DNA of 6,648 nucleotides from Candidatus Hydrogenedentota bacterium (GTDB lineage Bacteria; Hydrogenedentota; Hydrogenedentia; Hydrogenedentales; GCA-2746185). The stretch spans positions 1 through 6,648 of the forward strand of contig JASJYE010000137.1 in the NCBI GenBank assembly GCA_030123645.1, written 5' to 3'. How positions within the stretch are numbered: position 1 is the first letter of the stretch; each line of letters begins with the position of its first letter. Both the position numbers and the translations under genes were made by a program. The notes beneath the pieces are model-generated. The model had not been told where the DNA came from. It was given only the letters and a program-made list of their open reading frames with translations, and ran no database searches. Positions 1 through 5,720 of the stretch are shown here, one piece after another.

Positions 1-136
1 GAGGGCCTGGCCCATGAGCCCGGACATTAAGATTGACATCGGCCGCGCGCTCGACAGCCGTGACGGCCAAGCATGGCGTGTCGCCGGCGGAACTGAAGGC
101 GATCGGGCCGCGCGTCGATCCGGAAACCTTTGGGGC
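1..136 (+). pseudogene. Copy 1 of the helicase-end/pgi-start repeat, truncated by the window edge
   Basis: This is a remnant of the junction between a DinG-like helicase gene and pgi. Bases 1-30 give the helicase tail EGLAHEPGH followed by TAA. The pgi start codon equivalent is ATG at 14. The pgi part is 2 nt shorter than the intact gene just after codon 11, so reading from that ATG goes out of frame. The true pgi frame resumes only in another frame (AVTAKHGVSPAEL). At the CGTCGAT motif the sequence jumps 270 bp ahead relative to intact pgi, to PETFGA. Similarity ends after base 136. It differs from copy 2 (632-767) at only four positions by eye and shares its deletion and frame change, so the two are closely related. 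It cannot encode an isomerase. The left part of this copy probably lies outside the window. Confidence 0.85.
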
Positions 137-460
137 TCCCAACCGGTCCCTCGCCTTCTGTCACATGACGGGGCCGGGCGCATGTGCCTACCTCTCGTCG
201 CCCCAAAACAAGCCGTACGCTAACTCATCCGACCATCTGTCCCAAATTCGCTGAAGACCTACGCTCTGGTCGTATCTAAAACGTCTTCGACTTCTTTGCG
301 TCGCTTCGGAGCATCGGTGCGAGTCTTGCAGTTTTGCGAAATCTCTCGTGGAATCTCTTGCAAAATTGCGAGACTTCGCTGAGGAAAGCGATTTCGCCTT
401 GGTTTCGCAAATCACTACGATATAGGCCCTTTCGCGCCCCTAGATTCCATCTGAGAATTC
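137..460. other. Non-coding spacer between repeat copies 1 and 2
   Basis: No convincing gene was found here on either strand. Short open frames exist but have no recognisable domain, no clear ribosome-binding site, and overlap one another. The sequence does not continue either pgi or the helicase. The only organised part is the repeat-rich patch at about 318-412, listed separately. The stretch could be decayed coding DNA or sequence brought in by the rearrangements that made the repeat copies. Confidence 0.6.
318..412. repeat. Cluster of short direct and inverted TTGCGA/TCGCAA repeats
   Basis: Two imperfect direct repeats of 16 nt lie 32 nt apart at 324-339 and 356-371; both read TCTTGCA, three variable bases, then TTGCGA. 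The 9-mer TTTGCGAAA (333-341) recurs inverted as TTTCGCAAA (403-411). TTTTGCGA (332-339) can also pair with TTGCAAAA (358-365), with one G-U pair. A small palindromic unit, GCGATTTCGC, lies at 388-397. Several alternative hairpins are therefore possible. Nothing shows whether this is a protein-binding region, a structured RNA, or a remnant of a dispersed intergenic repeat. Confidence 0.5.
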
Positions 461-661
461 GGACGCTTGATCCGGCGGCGCACGGACCGCGGGGTGGTGA
501 TGGCCCTCGATGCACGCATCTTGACGAGGCAATACGCTAAGAAGTTTCTGGACTCCCTGCCCGATGTGCGCATTTTGACAGGACCAGGCGAGGAGCTTCT
601 TCGGGAATTGGAGGGTTTATGCAGCGCGGGAGAGGGCCTGGCCCATGAGCCCGGACATTAA
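461..661 (+). pseudogene. Copy 2: 3' fragment of a DinG-like helicase gene
   Basis: This encodes only the last part of a DinG/XPD-type superfamily 2 DNA helicase, beginning inside motif VI at RLIRRRTDRGVV and ending GLAHEPGH with TAA at 659-661. It aligns without gaps to 1241-1441 at an offset of exactly 780. About 13 of 184 bases differ before the pgi start, and many of the changes alter amino acids, as expected without selection. There is no Walker A, Walker B or iron-sulfur region, so it cannot be an active helicase. The abrupt left edge at about 461, in the middle of a conserved motif, marks a recombination or deletion breakpoint. Confidence 0.85.
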
Positions 662-804
662 GATTGACATCGGCCGCGCGCTCGACCGCCGTGACGGCCA
701 AGCATGGCGTGTCCCCGGCGGATATGAAGGCGATCGGGCCGCGCGTCGATCCGGAAACCTTTGGGGCGATGCTCGAACTCTGCCCGCCGGAGAAAACGCT
801 CTTC
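645..804 (+). pseudogene. Copy 2: 5' fragment of pgi with an internal deletion
   Basis: The fragment starts with the same ATG and Shine-Dalgarno context as intact pgi (SD-like GGGAGAGGG at 628-636). Relative to the intact gene it lacks 2 nt near codon 12, which shifts the frame. It also lacks the 270 bp lying between two CGTCGAT copies (1526-1532 and 1796-1802 in the intact gene). After the deletion point it follows intact pgi (PETFGAMLELCPPEKTLF) to base 804, then similarity stops. The lost segment includes the GIGGSALG sugar-phosphate loop, and everything beyond residue 144, including the catalytic residues, is absent. It is clearly non-functional. Confidence 0.88.
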
Positions 805-1009
805 CACCGGCGAGGTCGGCAAGGCGCGTAGGCGCAGGCATGCGGGCTATGGCGGGGCCGCGTGTTTTATCCGGCGAACTGTGCTGAAAAGAATCTTATC
901 ACCTATGCTACCAGAACTTACCATATTCCCATGAGATATCGGATCTGCGTATTTAGGCAAGTCACTTTAATCAAAGCTCTCGCCCTGAGCAGTGAGTCTG
1001 GCACAAATA
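805..1009. other. Spacer between repeat copy 2 and the helicase remnant
   Basis: This stretch matches neither pgi nor the helicase. It is G+C-rich to about 880 and distinctly more A+T-rich from about 882 to 1020, as expected of an intergenic or promoter region rather than a gene. No supported coding sequence, RNA gene or terminator was seen. A possible sigma-54 promoter (999-1014) lies at its right end. Confidence 0.5.
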
Positions 1010-1014
1010 ATGCT
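999..1014 (+). promoter_or_regulatory. Possible sigma-54 (-24/-12) promoter
   Basis: TGGCAC at 999-1004, five bases, then ATGCT at 1010-1014. The GG and GC doublets are exactly ten bases apart, as required for RpoN-dependent promoters, and only one base of the TTGC half is off. Transcription would begin near 1025 and read the helicase remnant and the pgi operon. It lies at the end of the A+T-rich spacer. No activator site was identified, and such short matches also arise by chance, so this is tentative. Confidence 0.3.
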
Positions 1015-1441
1015 AAACTTTAAGTCAGTGCGAACGTCGTTGTGGAGGCCTTTCGTGATAAGGTCCGGCGTCGACGTTGCCGGGGACGCGTTCCAGTGTG
1101 TTATACTCGCGCGGCTGCCGTTTCGTGTTCCCACGGAGCCCATCCTGCAGGCCAGGACCGAGATCATCGAAGAATCGGGGGGGAACGCCTTCATGGATTA
1201 CATCGTGCCCTTGGCCGTGATCAAGTTCCGCCAAGGCTTCGGCCGCTTGATCCGGCGGCGCACGGACCGCGGGGTGGTGATGGTACTCGATTCGCGCATC
1301 TTGACGAAGCAATACGGTAAGAAGTTTCTGGACTCCCTGCCCGATGTGCGCATTTTGACCGGACCAGGCGCGGAGCTTCTACGGGAATTGGAGGTTTTTT
1401 GCCGCGCGGGAGAGGGCCTGGCCCATGAGCCCGGACATTAA
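1010..1441 (+). pseudogene. Copy 3: C-terminal remnant of a DinG-like helicase, overlapping pgi
   Basis: The frame (open from a GTG at 992) encodes the end of a DinG/XPD-type helicase. GVDVAGDAFQCVILARLPF matches the motif V region, and FRVPTEPILQAR and VIKFRQGFGRLIRRRTDRGVV match the region through motif VI, followed by the typical VLDSRILTKQYGKKFLDSLP. The nucleotide-binding half of the protein is missing, so it is a remnant even though the frame stays open. Upstream of GVDVAG, TSLW followed by seven unusual residues (RPFVIRS) looks like the family motif SFWEGVDV with an in-frame insertion. TAA at 1439-1441 lies 17 nt inside pgi, so translation of this remnant could still be coupled to pgi. 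How far homology extends left of about 1068 is uncertain. Confidence 0.75.
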
Positions 1442-2798
1442 GATTGACATCGGCCGCGCGCGCTCGTCCGCTGTGACGGCCGAGCATGGCGTGTCGCCGG
1501 CGGAACTGAAGGCGATCGCGCCGCGCGTCGATGAGGGGCACGGGGCCCTCAAGGCTGACCGCGCGCGCAAGCGGCTGGGCTTTTACGATCTGTACAAGGA
1601 CAAAGCCACGCTGAGCGGGGTGAAGAAGTCTGCGCGAGCTTTTGTGGCAGAAGGCTACGAGAACTTCGTCGTGCTCGGTATCGGCGGATCGGCCCTCGGA
1701 ATTACCACGCTCGTCACGGCCCTGAAGCCCTCCTATTACAACCTGCTGTCCGCGGATCGACGGCAGGGCCGGCCGCGAGTCTTCGTGATGGACAACGTCG
1801 ATCCGGAAACCTTCGGGGCGATGCTCGAACTCTGCCCGCCGGAGAAAACGCTCTTCAACGTGATTTCTAAATCGGGCGGGACGGCGGAAACAGTCTCGCA
1901 GCTCTTAATCGTGCTGGAGCGTCTTGAAAAATCGCTCGGGAAAGCGGCTGTGAAGCGGCACCTAGTCGTTACGACGGGCCCTTCGAGCGCCAAGGGCGCA
2001 AAGTCGCCGCTGCAGCACGTCAAGACGACGTATCGCCTGCAGGGGTTTAGCGTCCCGGCCAACGTCGGGGGACGCTTCTCCGTCTTCTCGCCGGTGGGGA
2101 TGTTTCCGGCCGCAGTGTTGGGCATCGACGTTGACGCCCTCGCCGCGGGCTGCCGCGCGATGGACCGGCGCACCTCGAAGCCCTCGCTTAAGGACAACCC
2201 GGCCTATCTCCGCGCGGCTGTCCATTACATCTTGAGCGAACGAAAGGGCAAATCGATCGCGGTGATGATGCCGTATTCAGACCGTTTGCGCGACGTTGCG
2301 GATTGGTACCGCCAGCTTTGGGCGGAGAGCTTAGGGAAAGAGGGCAGTCTTTCTGGCAAGAAGCCGCTCCAATGCAGGGCCCAAACGCCTGTCAAGGCCC
2401 TGGGGGTGACCGACCAGCATTCGCAGTTGCAACTGTACTTAGAAGGGCCGAACGACAAGGTGATCACGATTCTGGAGCAGTCGGCCTTCGAGTGTTCCCT
2501 GAAGATACCCAACTTTTCAGCGCGCAAGGGAGGAGTCAGCTATCTGCGTGCTAAGACAATGAAGCGCTTGATCGCCTCAGAGAAAGAGGCGACTGCAGAC
2601 GCGTTGCGCGACGCGGACCGGCCCCTAATCCGTATTACGCTGCCCCAGGTGAACGAGCACGCGCTCGGCCAGTTGCTGTATATGTTCGAGGTAGAAACAG
2701 CAATGGCTGGACGCCTCTTTAACGTCAACGCCTTCGATCAGCCCGCCGTTGAATCGATCAAGGTGTTTACGCGTAAATATATGGGGGGGAAGGCGTGA
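1425..2798 (+). CDS. pgi: Glucose-6-phosphate isomerase
   Basis: The enzyme interconverts glucose 6-phosphate and fructose 6-phosphate in glycolysis and gluconeogenesis, in the cytoplasm. The protein has 457 residues, the size of the short bacterial class. Two SIS sugar-phosphate domains are visible: GIGGSALG (85-92) and SKSGGTAET (148-156) in the first, and the family signature NVGGRFSVFSPVG (213-225). The ES.GK motif supplies catalytic Glu301, GVTDQHSQ supplies His332, and the second signature (429-446, with FDQPAVESIK) ends in catalytic Lys446. All key residues are present, so the gene is probably functional. ATG 1425 follows a strong GGGAGAGGG ribosome-binding site at 1408-1416. The start lies inside the end of the helicase remnant, and the stop overlaps the next gene's GTG. 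Two broken copies of its 5' end lie upstream. Confidence 0.97.
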   Translation: MSPDIKIDIGRARSSAVTAEHGVSPAELKAIAPRVDEGHGALKADRARKRLGFYDLYKDKATLSGVKKSARAFVAEGYENFVVLGIGGSALGITTLVTALKPSYYNLLSADRRQGRPRVFVMDNVDPETFGAMLELCPPEKTLFNVISKSGGTAETVSQLLIVLERLEKSLGKAAVKRHLVVTTGPSSAKGAKSPLQHVKTTYRLQGFSVPANVGGRFSVFSPVGMFPAAVLGIDVDALAAGCRAMDRRTSKPSLKDNPAYLRAAVHYILSERKGKSIAVMMPYSDRLRDVADWYRQLWAESLGKEGSLSGKKPLQCRAQTPVKALGVTDQHSQLQLYLEGPNDKVITILEQSAFECSLKIPNFSARKGGVSYLRAKTMKRLIASEKEATADALRDADRPLIRITLPQVNEHALGQLLYMFEVETAMAGRLFNVNAFDQPAVESIKVFTRKYMGGKA

Positions 2799-4369
2799 AA
2801 CCGGCCGCGCAACAATTCCCCGATTACGGCGACAACGGTGACCTCGCCGGTGCCCACCGCGGCCGCCGGTCCTTTCGTCTCTGCGTAACCGCAATCGTCC
2901 TTCTCACATTCTTTATGTGGTTCGCCGAAAGCTTTTTGCGGCCCGCGCAACCCGAGCGGCTGTACCTCAGCGGGATCACCTTAGCGCGAGATTCGGCCCG
3001 GCCGATGCTCCAGGGCGCTATAAAAGTGGACCGGGAATCCGGCGAGGCCCCGACTGCAAAATACACACAGGCGCTCGCGGTCCGGCAAGAAGACGACGTC
3101 GCGCTACCGACCTACGCGGCGGCTTGGGAGCTCGACCCCACGAATTCGCTTTTCGCAGTGCGCTACGGAAATCGGCTTTTTCTGTTGGGAAACTACGCGC
3201 AAGCGGCGGAGAAATTCAGTGCGGCGCGCGCCTTGCCGCCCGCGAACGCGCTTCCCCGCTACCTGGAAGCCGCGGCCATCGCGCGCGCGGGAAACGACAC
3301 GGATGCGCTCAGCGAGGCGATGGTTTTGGTTTCGCGGTCAAATAACGCGGGCGAAAGCATCATTTTCCCCAAACCCTTTTGGTATTCGGGTTATCCGGAG
3401 ACGGGCACGCAGTACGCCCGGCTGTCGCGTGAGATTGTTGATGAGACGTGCGCTCTGCTCTATCAGCTTTCGCAAGACGTAAAGTCGGCGGTCCACGACC
3501 AGCTTGCCGCCGGCCAGACACAGCACGCGAAAACCTGGTTGGAGCAGATTCAGCTGATGGGTCGCCGTCTCGTTGAGGAGAGCGAGCCGAAAGGCACGCT
3601 GCAGGCCATCGCCGGAATCACGATTCAACAGCAGGCGACGGACATGCTTTCGGAGTTGGAAAGAAACGAAGGCCGAGGTTTCGGCGAATCGCTCATCGAG
3701 ACGCGGGTGAAACTCGATAAGGCGCTCGGCCCGCTGAATGAATTCGAAAACACGCGTGCGGAGCGGCAGGGGCGCATAGAGCAAGAGTACCTGTATCCAC
3801 TTGAGCTTGCCTGGAAGGGGATTGGAATTCTGTTAGGAGCCTACCTGTTGGCGCTTACGTCGCACAAGATCCTGCGTCTGCGAAAAAGCGCGTGGACCTT
3901 GCCGCACAGCGCGCTCGGGAAATGGACATTAGGTATCGGCATCACAACGCTCTTTTTCCTGCTCCAGCTTCTGAACGCGCTGCAACAAATTCCGGCCGCC
4001 CAGGAGGAATACACGCGCGCAATCGTGACCGTTTGGTGGGGCGTGGTGGGCGTTCTGATCGTTTTCGGTTGCCTGTACCCCGGCCTCACGCTGAGCACCC
4101 CGGAGGAAGTCAGTCGAAAGTCGGGCCGCCTGGAGGAAATGAACCATACGATTCGCCTCGCCCGCCACGCATATCGGCGCGTTTATGCTGCAATGATAGT
4201 CCGTTACTACGGAATCTTGAGCGGTATCTCGATGTGCATGATTTGCGTGTGGGCCGTTACATACCGTATCATGAAAGGGCTTTATCCCTGGCAAGTCAAC
4301 CTTTTGTCAGACGGTCTGCTCGCAGAGGAGTATAAGGTCGTCGAGCAAGTCATTGCGATGTTGCGATGA
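2795..4369 (+). CDS. TPR-like multi-pass membrane protein of unknown function
   Basis: The family was not recognised. The 524-residue protein has a short N-terminal tail, a membrane segment at about 27-47, and a large soluble part to about 335. Residues 105-165 look like tetratricopeptide helices (YAAAWELDPTNSLFAVRYGNR, then LGNYAQAAEKFSAARAL), a protein-protein interaction fold. Residues 205-335 are rich in charged, probably helical or coiled sequence. Four further hydrophobic segments follow at about 340-356, 377-397, 408-429 and 466-490, with a short C-terminal tail. Arg/Lys just before the first segment suggests the TPR part may face outward, but topology is not certain. The start is GTG at 2795, overlapping the pgi stop (GTGA), with the purine-rich run 2783-2793 as ribosome-binding site. 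The sigma factor gene follows after 34 nt, so a role in signalling to it is possible but inferred. Confidence 0.8.
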   Translation: MKPAAQQFPDYGDNGDLAGAHRGRRSFRLCVTAIVLLTFFMWFAESFLRPAQPERLYLSGITLARDSARPMLQGAIKVDRESGEAPTAKYTQALAVRQEDDVALPTYAAAWELDPTNSLFAVRYGNRLFLLGNYAQAAEKFSAARALPPANALPRYLEAAAIARAGNDTDALSEAMVLVSRSNNAGESIIFPKPFWYSGYPETGTQYARLSREIVDETCALLYQLSQDVKSAVHDQLAAGQTQHAKTWLEQIQLMGRRLVEESEPKGTLQAIAGITIQQQATDMLSELERNEGRGFGESLIETRVKLDKALGPLNEFENTRAERQGRIEQEYLYPLELAWKGIGILLGAYLLALTSHKILRLRKSAWTLPHSALGKWTLGIGITTLFFLLQLLNALQQIPAAQEEYTRAIVTVWWGVVGVLIVFGCLYPGLTLSTPEEVSRKSGRLEEMNHTIRLARHAYRRVYAAMIVRYYGILSGISMCMICVWAVTYRIMKGLYPWQVNLLSDGLLAEEYKVVEQVIAMLR

Positions 4370-4403
4370 TCACCTGGATGGTGGATAAGGAGCACGGGGG
4401 CAA

Positions 4404-5012
4404 GTGGACGCGCACCAGATAGCATCGCTTATTGCACGGTGCACTAAGGGGGACGACAACGCGAAAGCGGAGTTCATTAGCGCCTATGACGGTTTGGTGC
4501 GCAGGTCGGTCGCTCGCAAACTCCAAGCCGCCGGCTGCGGGAGCGCATTTGAAAGGGATATTGAGGATATTTGCCACGATGTCTACGTGCGAATTTTCCG
4601 GAACAGTTGCGAAGCCCTAGCAAAGATTCGAGAGCCACGCTCGATTAACGCATGGCTGATGACGGTTTCGCAGAACCACGTTAATTCGTATCTGCGTAAA
4701 TTCCAGGTAGATCATTCGGTTTATGAGTCCGTTGCACGCGAACCCACAGAGCCCTATGAGGCCGGCCCCGAGGGCCGTGCCGTCGAGAGTGAAAATCTGT
4801 CCATCCTTCGTCATAAAATGGAGGCGCTCGACGTGAAGGACCGGTTGATCCTTCAGTTGTATTATGTGCATAACCTCAAGTACGCTCATATTGCTGAAAC
4901 TTTAAGCTTGAACATCAACACGGTTGCATCGCGGCTTATGCGGGCGAAGGCGAAACTTCGCGAGAGTTTGATCGAGGATTTTATTAAAAGAGATGTCACA
5001 GAGCCACGATGA
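4404..5012 (+). CDS. ECF-type RNA polymerase sigma factor (sigma-70 family)
   Basis: It directs RNA polymerase to a specific promoter set. The 202-residue protein has only regions 2 and 4, as in extracytoplasmic-function sigma factors. Region 2 covers about 22-100, with DICHDVYVRIFRN (core polymerase contact) and INAWLMTVSQNHVNSYLRKF (-10 recognition). A variable linker spans about 101-135. Region 4 covers about 137-190, with a helix-turn-helix (YAHIAETLSLNINTVASRLMRAKAKLRE) for -35 recognition. GTG 4404 is the only plausible start, because an in-frame TAA lies at 4386-4388; AAGGAG at 4387-4392 is the likely ribosome-binding site. Its 3' end overlaps the anti-sigma-like gene by 20 nt, the usual arrangement for a sigma factor and its inhibitor. 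The specific ECF group and target genes cannot be told from the sequence. Confidence 0.93.
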   Translation: MDAHQIASLIARCTKGDDNAKAEFISAYDGLVRRSVARKLQAAGCGSAFERDIEDICHDVYVRIFRNSCEALAKIREPRSINAWLMTVSQNHVNSYLRKFQVDHSVYESVAREPTEPYEAGPEGRAVESENLSILRHKMEALDVKDRLILQLYYVHNLKYAHIAETLSLNINTVASRLMRAKAKLRESLIEDFIKRDVTEPR

Positions 5013-5475
5013 ATCCTGCTTCACCAATTTTGCGCTTCAAGAACATACTTTAGGGAGATTAAGCGCTGAAGTGCGCTTGGGCTTGGAAGGGCATGTCGAG
5101 GAGTGTGCTGAATGTGCCGCATGCCTGCGTCTCATCGAAAAGGAGACTCGTCTTCTGTGCGAAGCGCTCCAGTCGAATGTGGATAACTCGCGAGTTGAAG
5201 CGCTGGACACCGAGACGCTCGCGATGTATCTCGACGACAGCCTGGATCGACAGATGCGCGAAAAGTGCGAGCAGCTCCTGGCCTCTTCTCCGGGCGACCT
5301 TAGGGCACTTATTTCCCTCAGGCGTGAATCCGTAAGCGTCACGAACGCCGAGAACAGTCTGCTCGAGAAACCCTTGCGGCCAGCGGGCCGAATCATTCGT
5401 ATGCCGAAAAGACAGTTCGCACCGCGAAATATCACGGAACTCTCGGGGAGCGAATCCGAGGCTGCCGAGGAATGA
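4993..5475 (+). CDS. Soluble zinc-finger anti-sigma-like protein with a degenerate second repeat
   Basis: This is probably the inhibitor of the sigma factor encoded just upstream. Residues 14-45 contain a ZAS (zinc-binding anti-sigma) motif: EHTLGRLSAEVRLGLEGHVEEC ends in H34-x3-C38-x2-C41, the zinc ligands, with His18 or Cys9 as possible further ligands. Residues about 72-108 (ETLAMYLDDSLDRQMREKCEQL and onward) have the same helical pattern, but the final ligands are replaced (SSPGD), so this looks like a second ZAS repeat that has lost zinc binding. No membrane segment exists, so unlike many anti-sigma factors it is cytoplasmic. The tail is basic around RIIRMPKRQ, then acidic. ATG 4993 gives a 20-nt overlap with the sigma gene, suggesting coupled translation; AAAAGAG just upstream is a weak ribosome-binding site. 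Signal and partner are inferred from context. Confidence 0.82.
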   Translation: MSQSHDESCFTNFALQEHTLGRLSAEVRLGLEGHVEECAECAACLRLIEKETRLLCEALQSNVDNSRVEALDTETLAMYLDDSLDRQMREKCEQLLASSPGDLRALISLRRESVSVTNAENSLLEKPLRPAGRIIRMPKRQFAPRNITELSGSESEAAEE

Positions 5476-5587
5476 TGCTAGCGTCTTAAGTGTTTAATTC
5501 ACAACTTCTTACGAAATACTCTTTCTACATCCAGGGCTCGACGGCTTCCCCTTGAAAGAGCGGATCTCTATTTGATGTATTTACAGT
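5476..5587. other. Intergenic sequence after the anti-sigma gene
   Basis: This 112-nt stretch separates the pgi-anti-sigma gene cluster from the promoter of the two-component genes. It has no supported gene and no clear stem plus T-run terminator, so transcription of the upstream operon may end by another mechanism or continue through. Confidence 0.5.
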
Positions 5588-5616
5588 TTGACAACCAGCG
5601 ATCCTAAAGCTATACT
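5588..5616 (+). promoter_or_regulatory. Strong sigma-70-type promoter
   Basis: A consensus -35 box TTGACA (5588-5593), a 17-nt spacer and the -10 box TATACT (5611-5616) predict a start near 5623. The leader to the GTG start at 5721 would be about 98 nt. The region is A+T-rich compared with the flanking genes. It should give constitutive-type expression of the regulator and the following sensor gene unless repressed. CACAA (5619-5623) and TTGTG (5632-5636) form a small inverted repeat across the predicted start, a possible operator. Confidence 0.75.
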
Positions 5617-5649
5617 GTCACAAAATGAGCATTGTGTAAATAGTATTTG

Positions 5650-5661
5650 TTTCCCGGGAAA
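5650..5661. promoter_or_regulatory. 12-bp perfect palindrome in the leader
   Basis: TTTCCCGGGAAA is self-complementary over 12 bases and lies about 27 nt after the predicted transcription start. A symmetric site of this size at this position is compatible with a dimeric repressor binding site, possibly for the autoregulator encoded downstream. No second copy was noticed elsewhere in the window. Function is inferred from symmetry and position only. Confidence 0.45.
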
Positions 5662-5698
5662 TCTCTTTCCTACAGCCTGCGAAAATTGTGTTTCATTC

Positions 5699-5712
5699 AA
5701 CCTGAGGAGGTT
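5699..5712 (+). promoter_or_regulatory. Shine-Dalgarno site inside a small hairpin
   Basis: GAGGAGG at 5704-5710 is a strong ribosome-binding site, ten bases before GTG 5721, and supports that start. AACCT (5699-5703) and AGGTT (5708-5712) can pair around a GAGG loop, so the 3' half of the site would be base-paired. This could lower or regulate translation, though a five-pair stem is only marginally stable. Confidence 0.45.
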
Positions 5713-5720
5713 CAGATCTC

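Noticed and set aside
164..183. Similarity of this stretch to 847-866, suggesting the spacers are also duplicated
   Set aside because: Only a short CGGGGCCG core is shared, and the flanks do not align.
318..412. CRISPR array
   Set aside because: There are only two imperfect 16-nt direct repeats, without regular spacers or cas genes.
805..817. 13-nt match in inverted orientation to 2840-2852, at the end of repeat copy 2
   Set aside because: Flanking bases do not match, and one such match is expected by chance in a G+C-rich window of this size.
1..1441. Insertion sequence or composite transposon as the source of the repeats
   Set aside because: No transposase, terminal inverted repeats or target-site duplications were seen; the repeated unit is ordinary chromosomal gene sequence.
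1736..2197. Reverse-strand open frame of 153 codons inside pgi
   Set aside because: It lies opposite a clearly conserved gene, has no recognisable domain, and is the kind of antisense frame common in G+C-rich DNA.
3338..3784. Reverse-strand open frame of 148 codons inside the membrane protein gene
   Set aside because: It has no domain, and the + strand frame has continuous membrane and TPR-like features plus operon context.
5009..5012. ATGA overlap as the start of the anti-sigma gene
   Set aside because: This ATG is not in the frame of the zinc-finger protein; ATG 4993 is.
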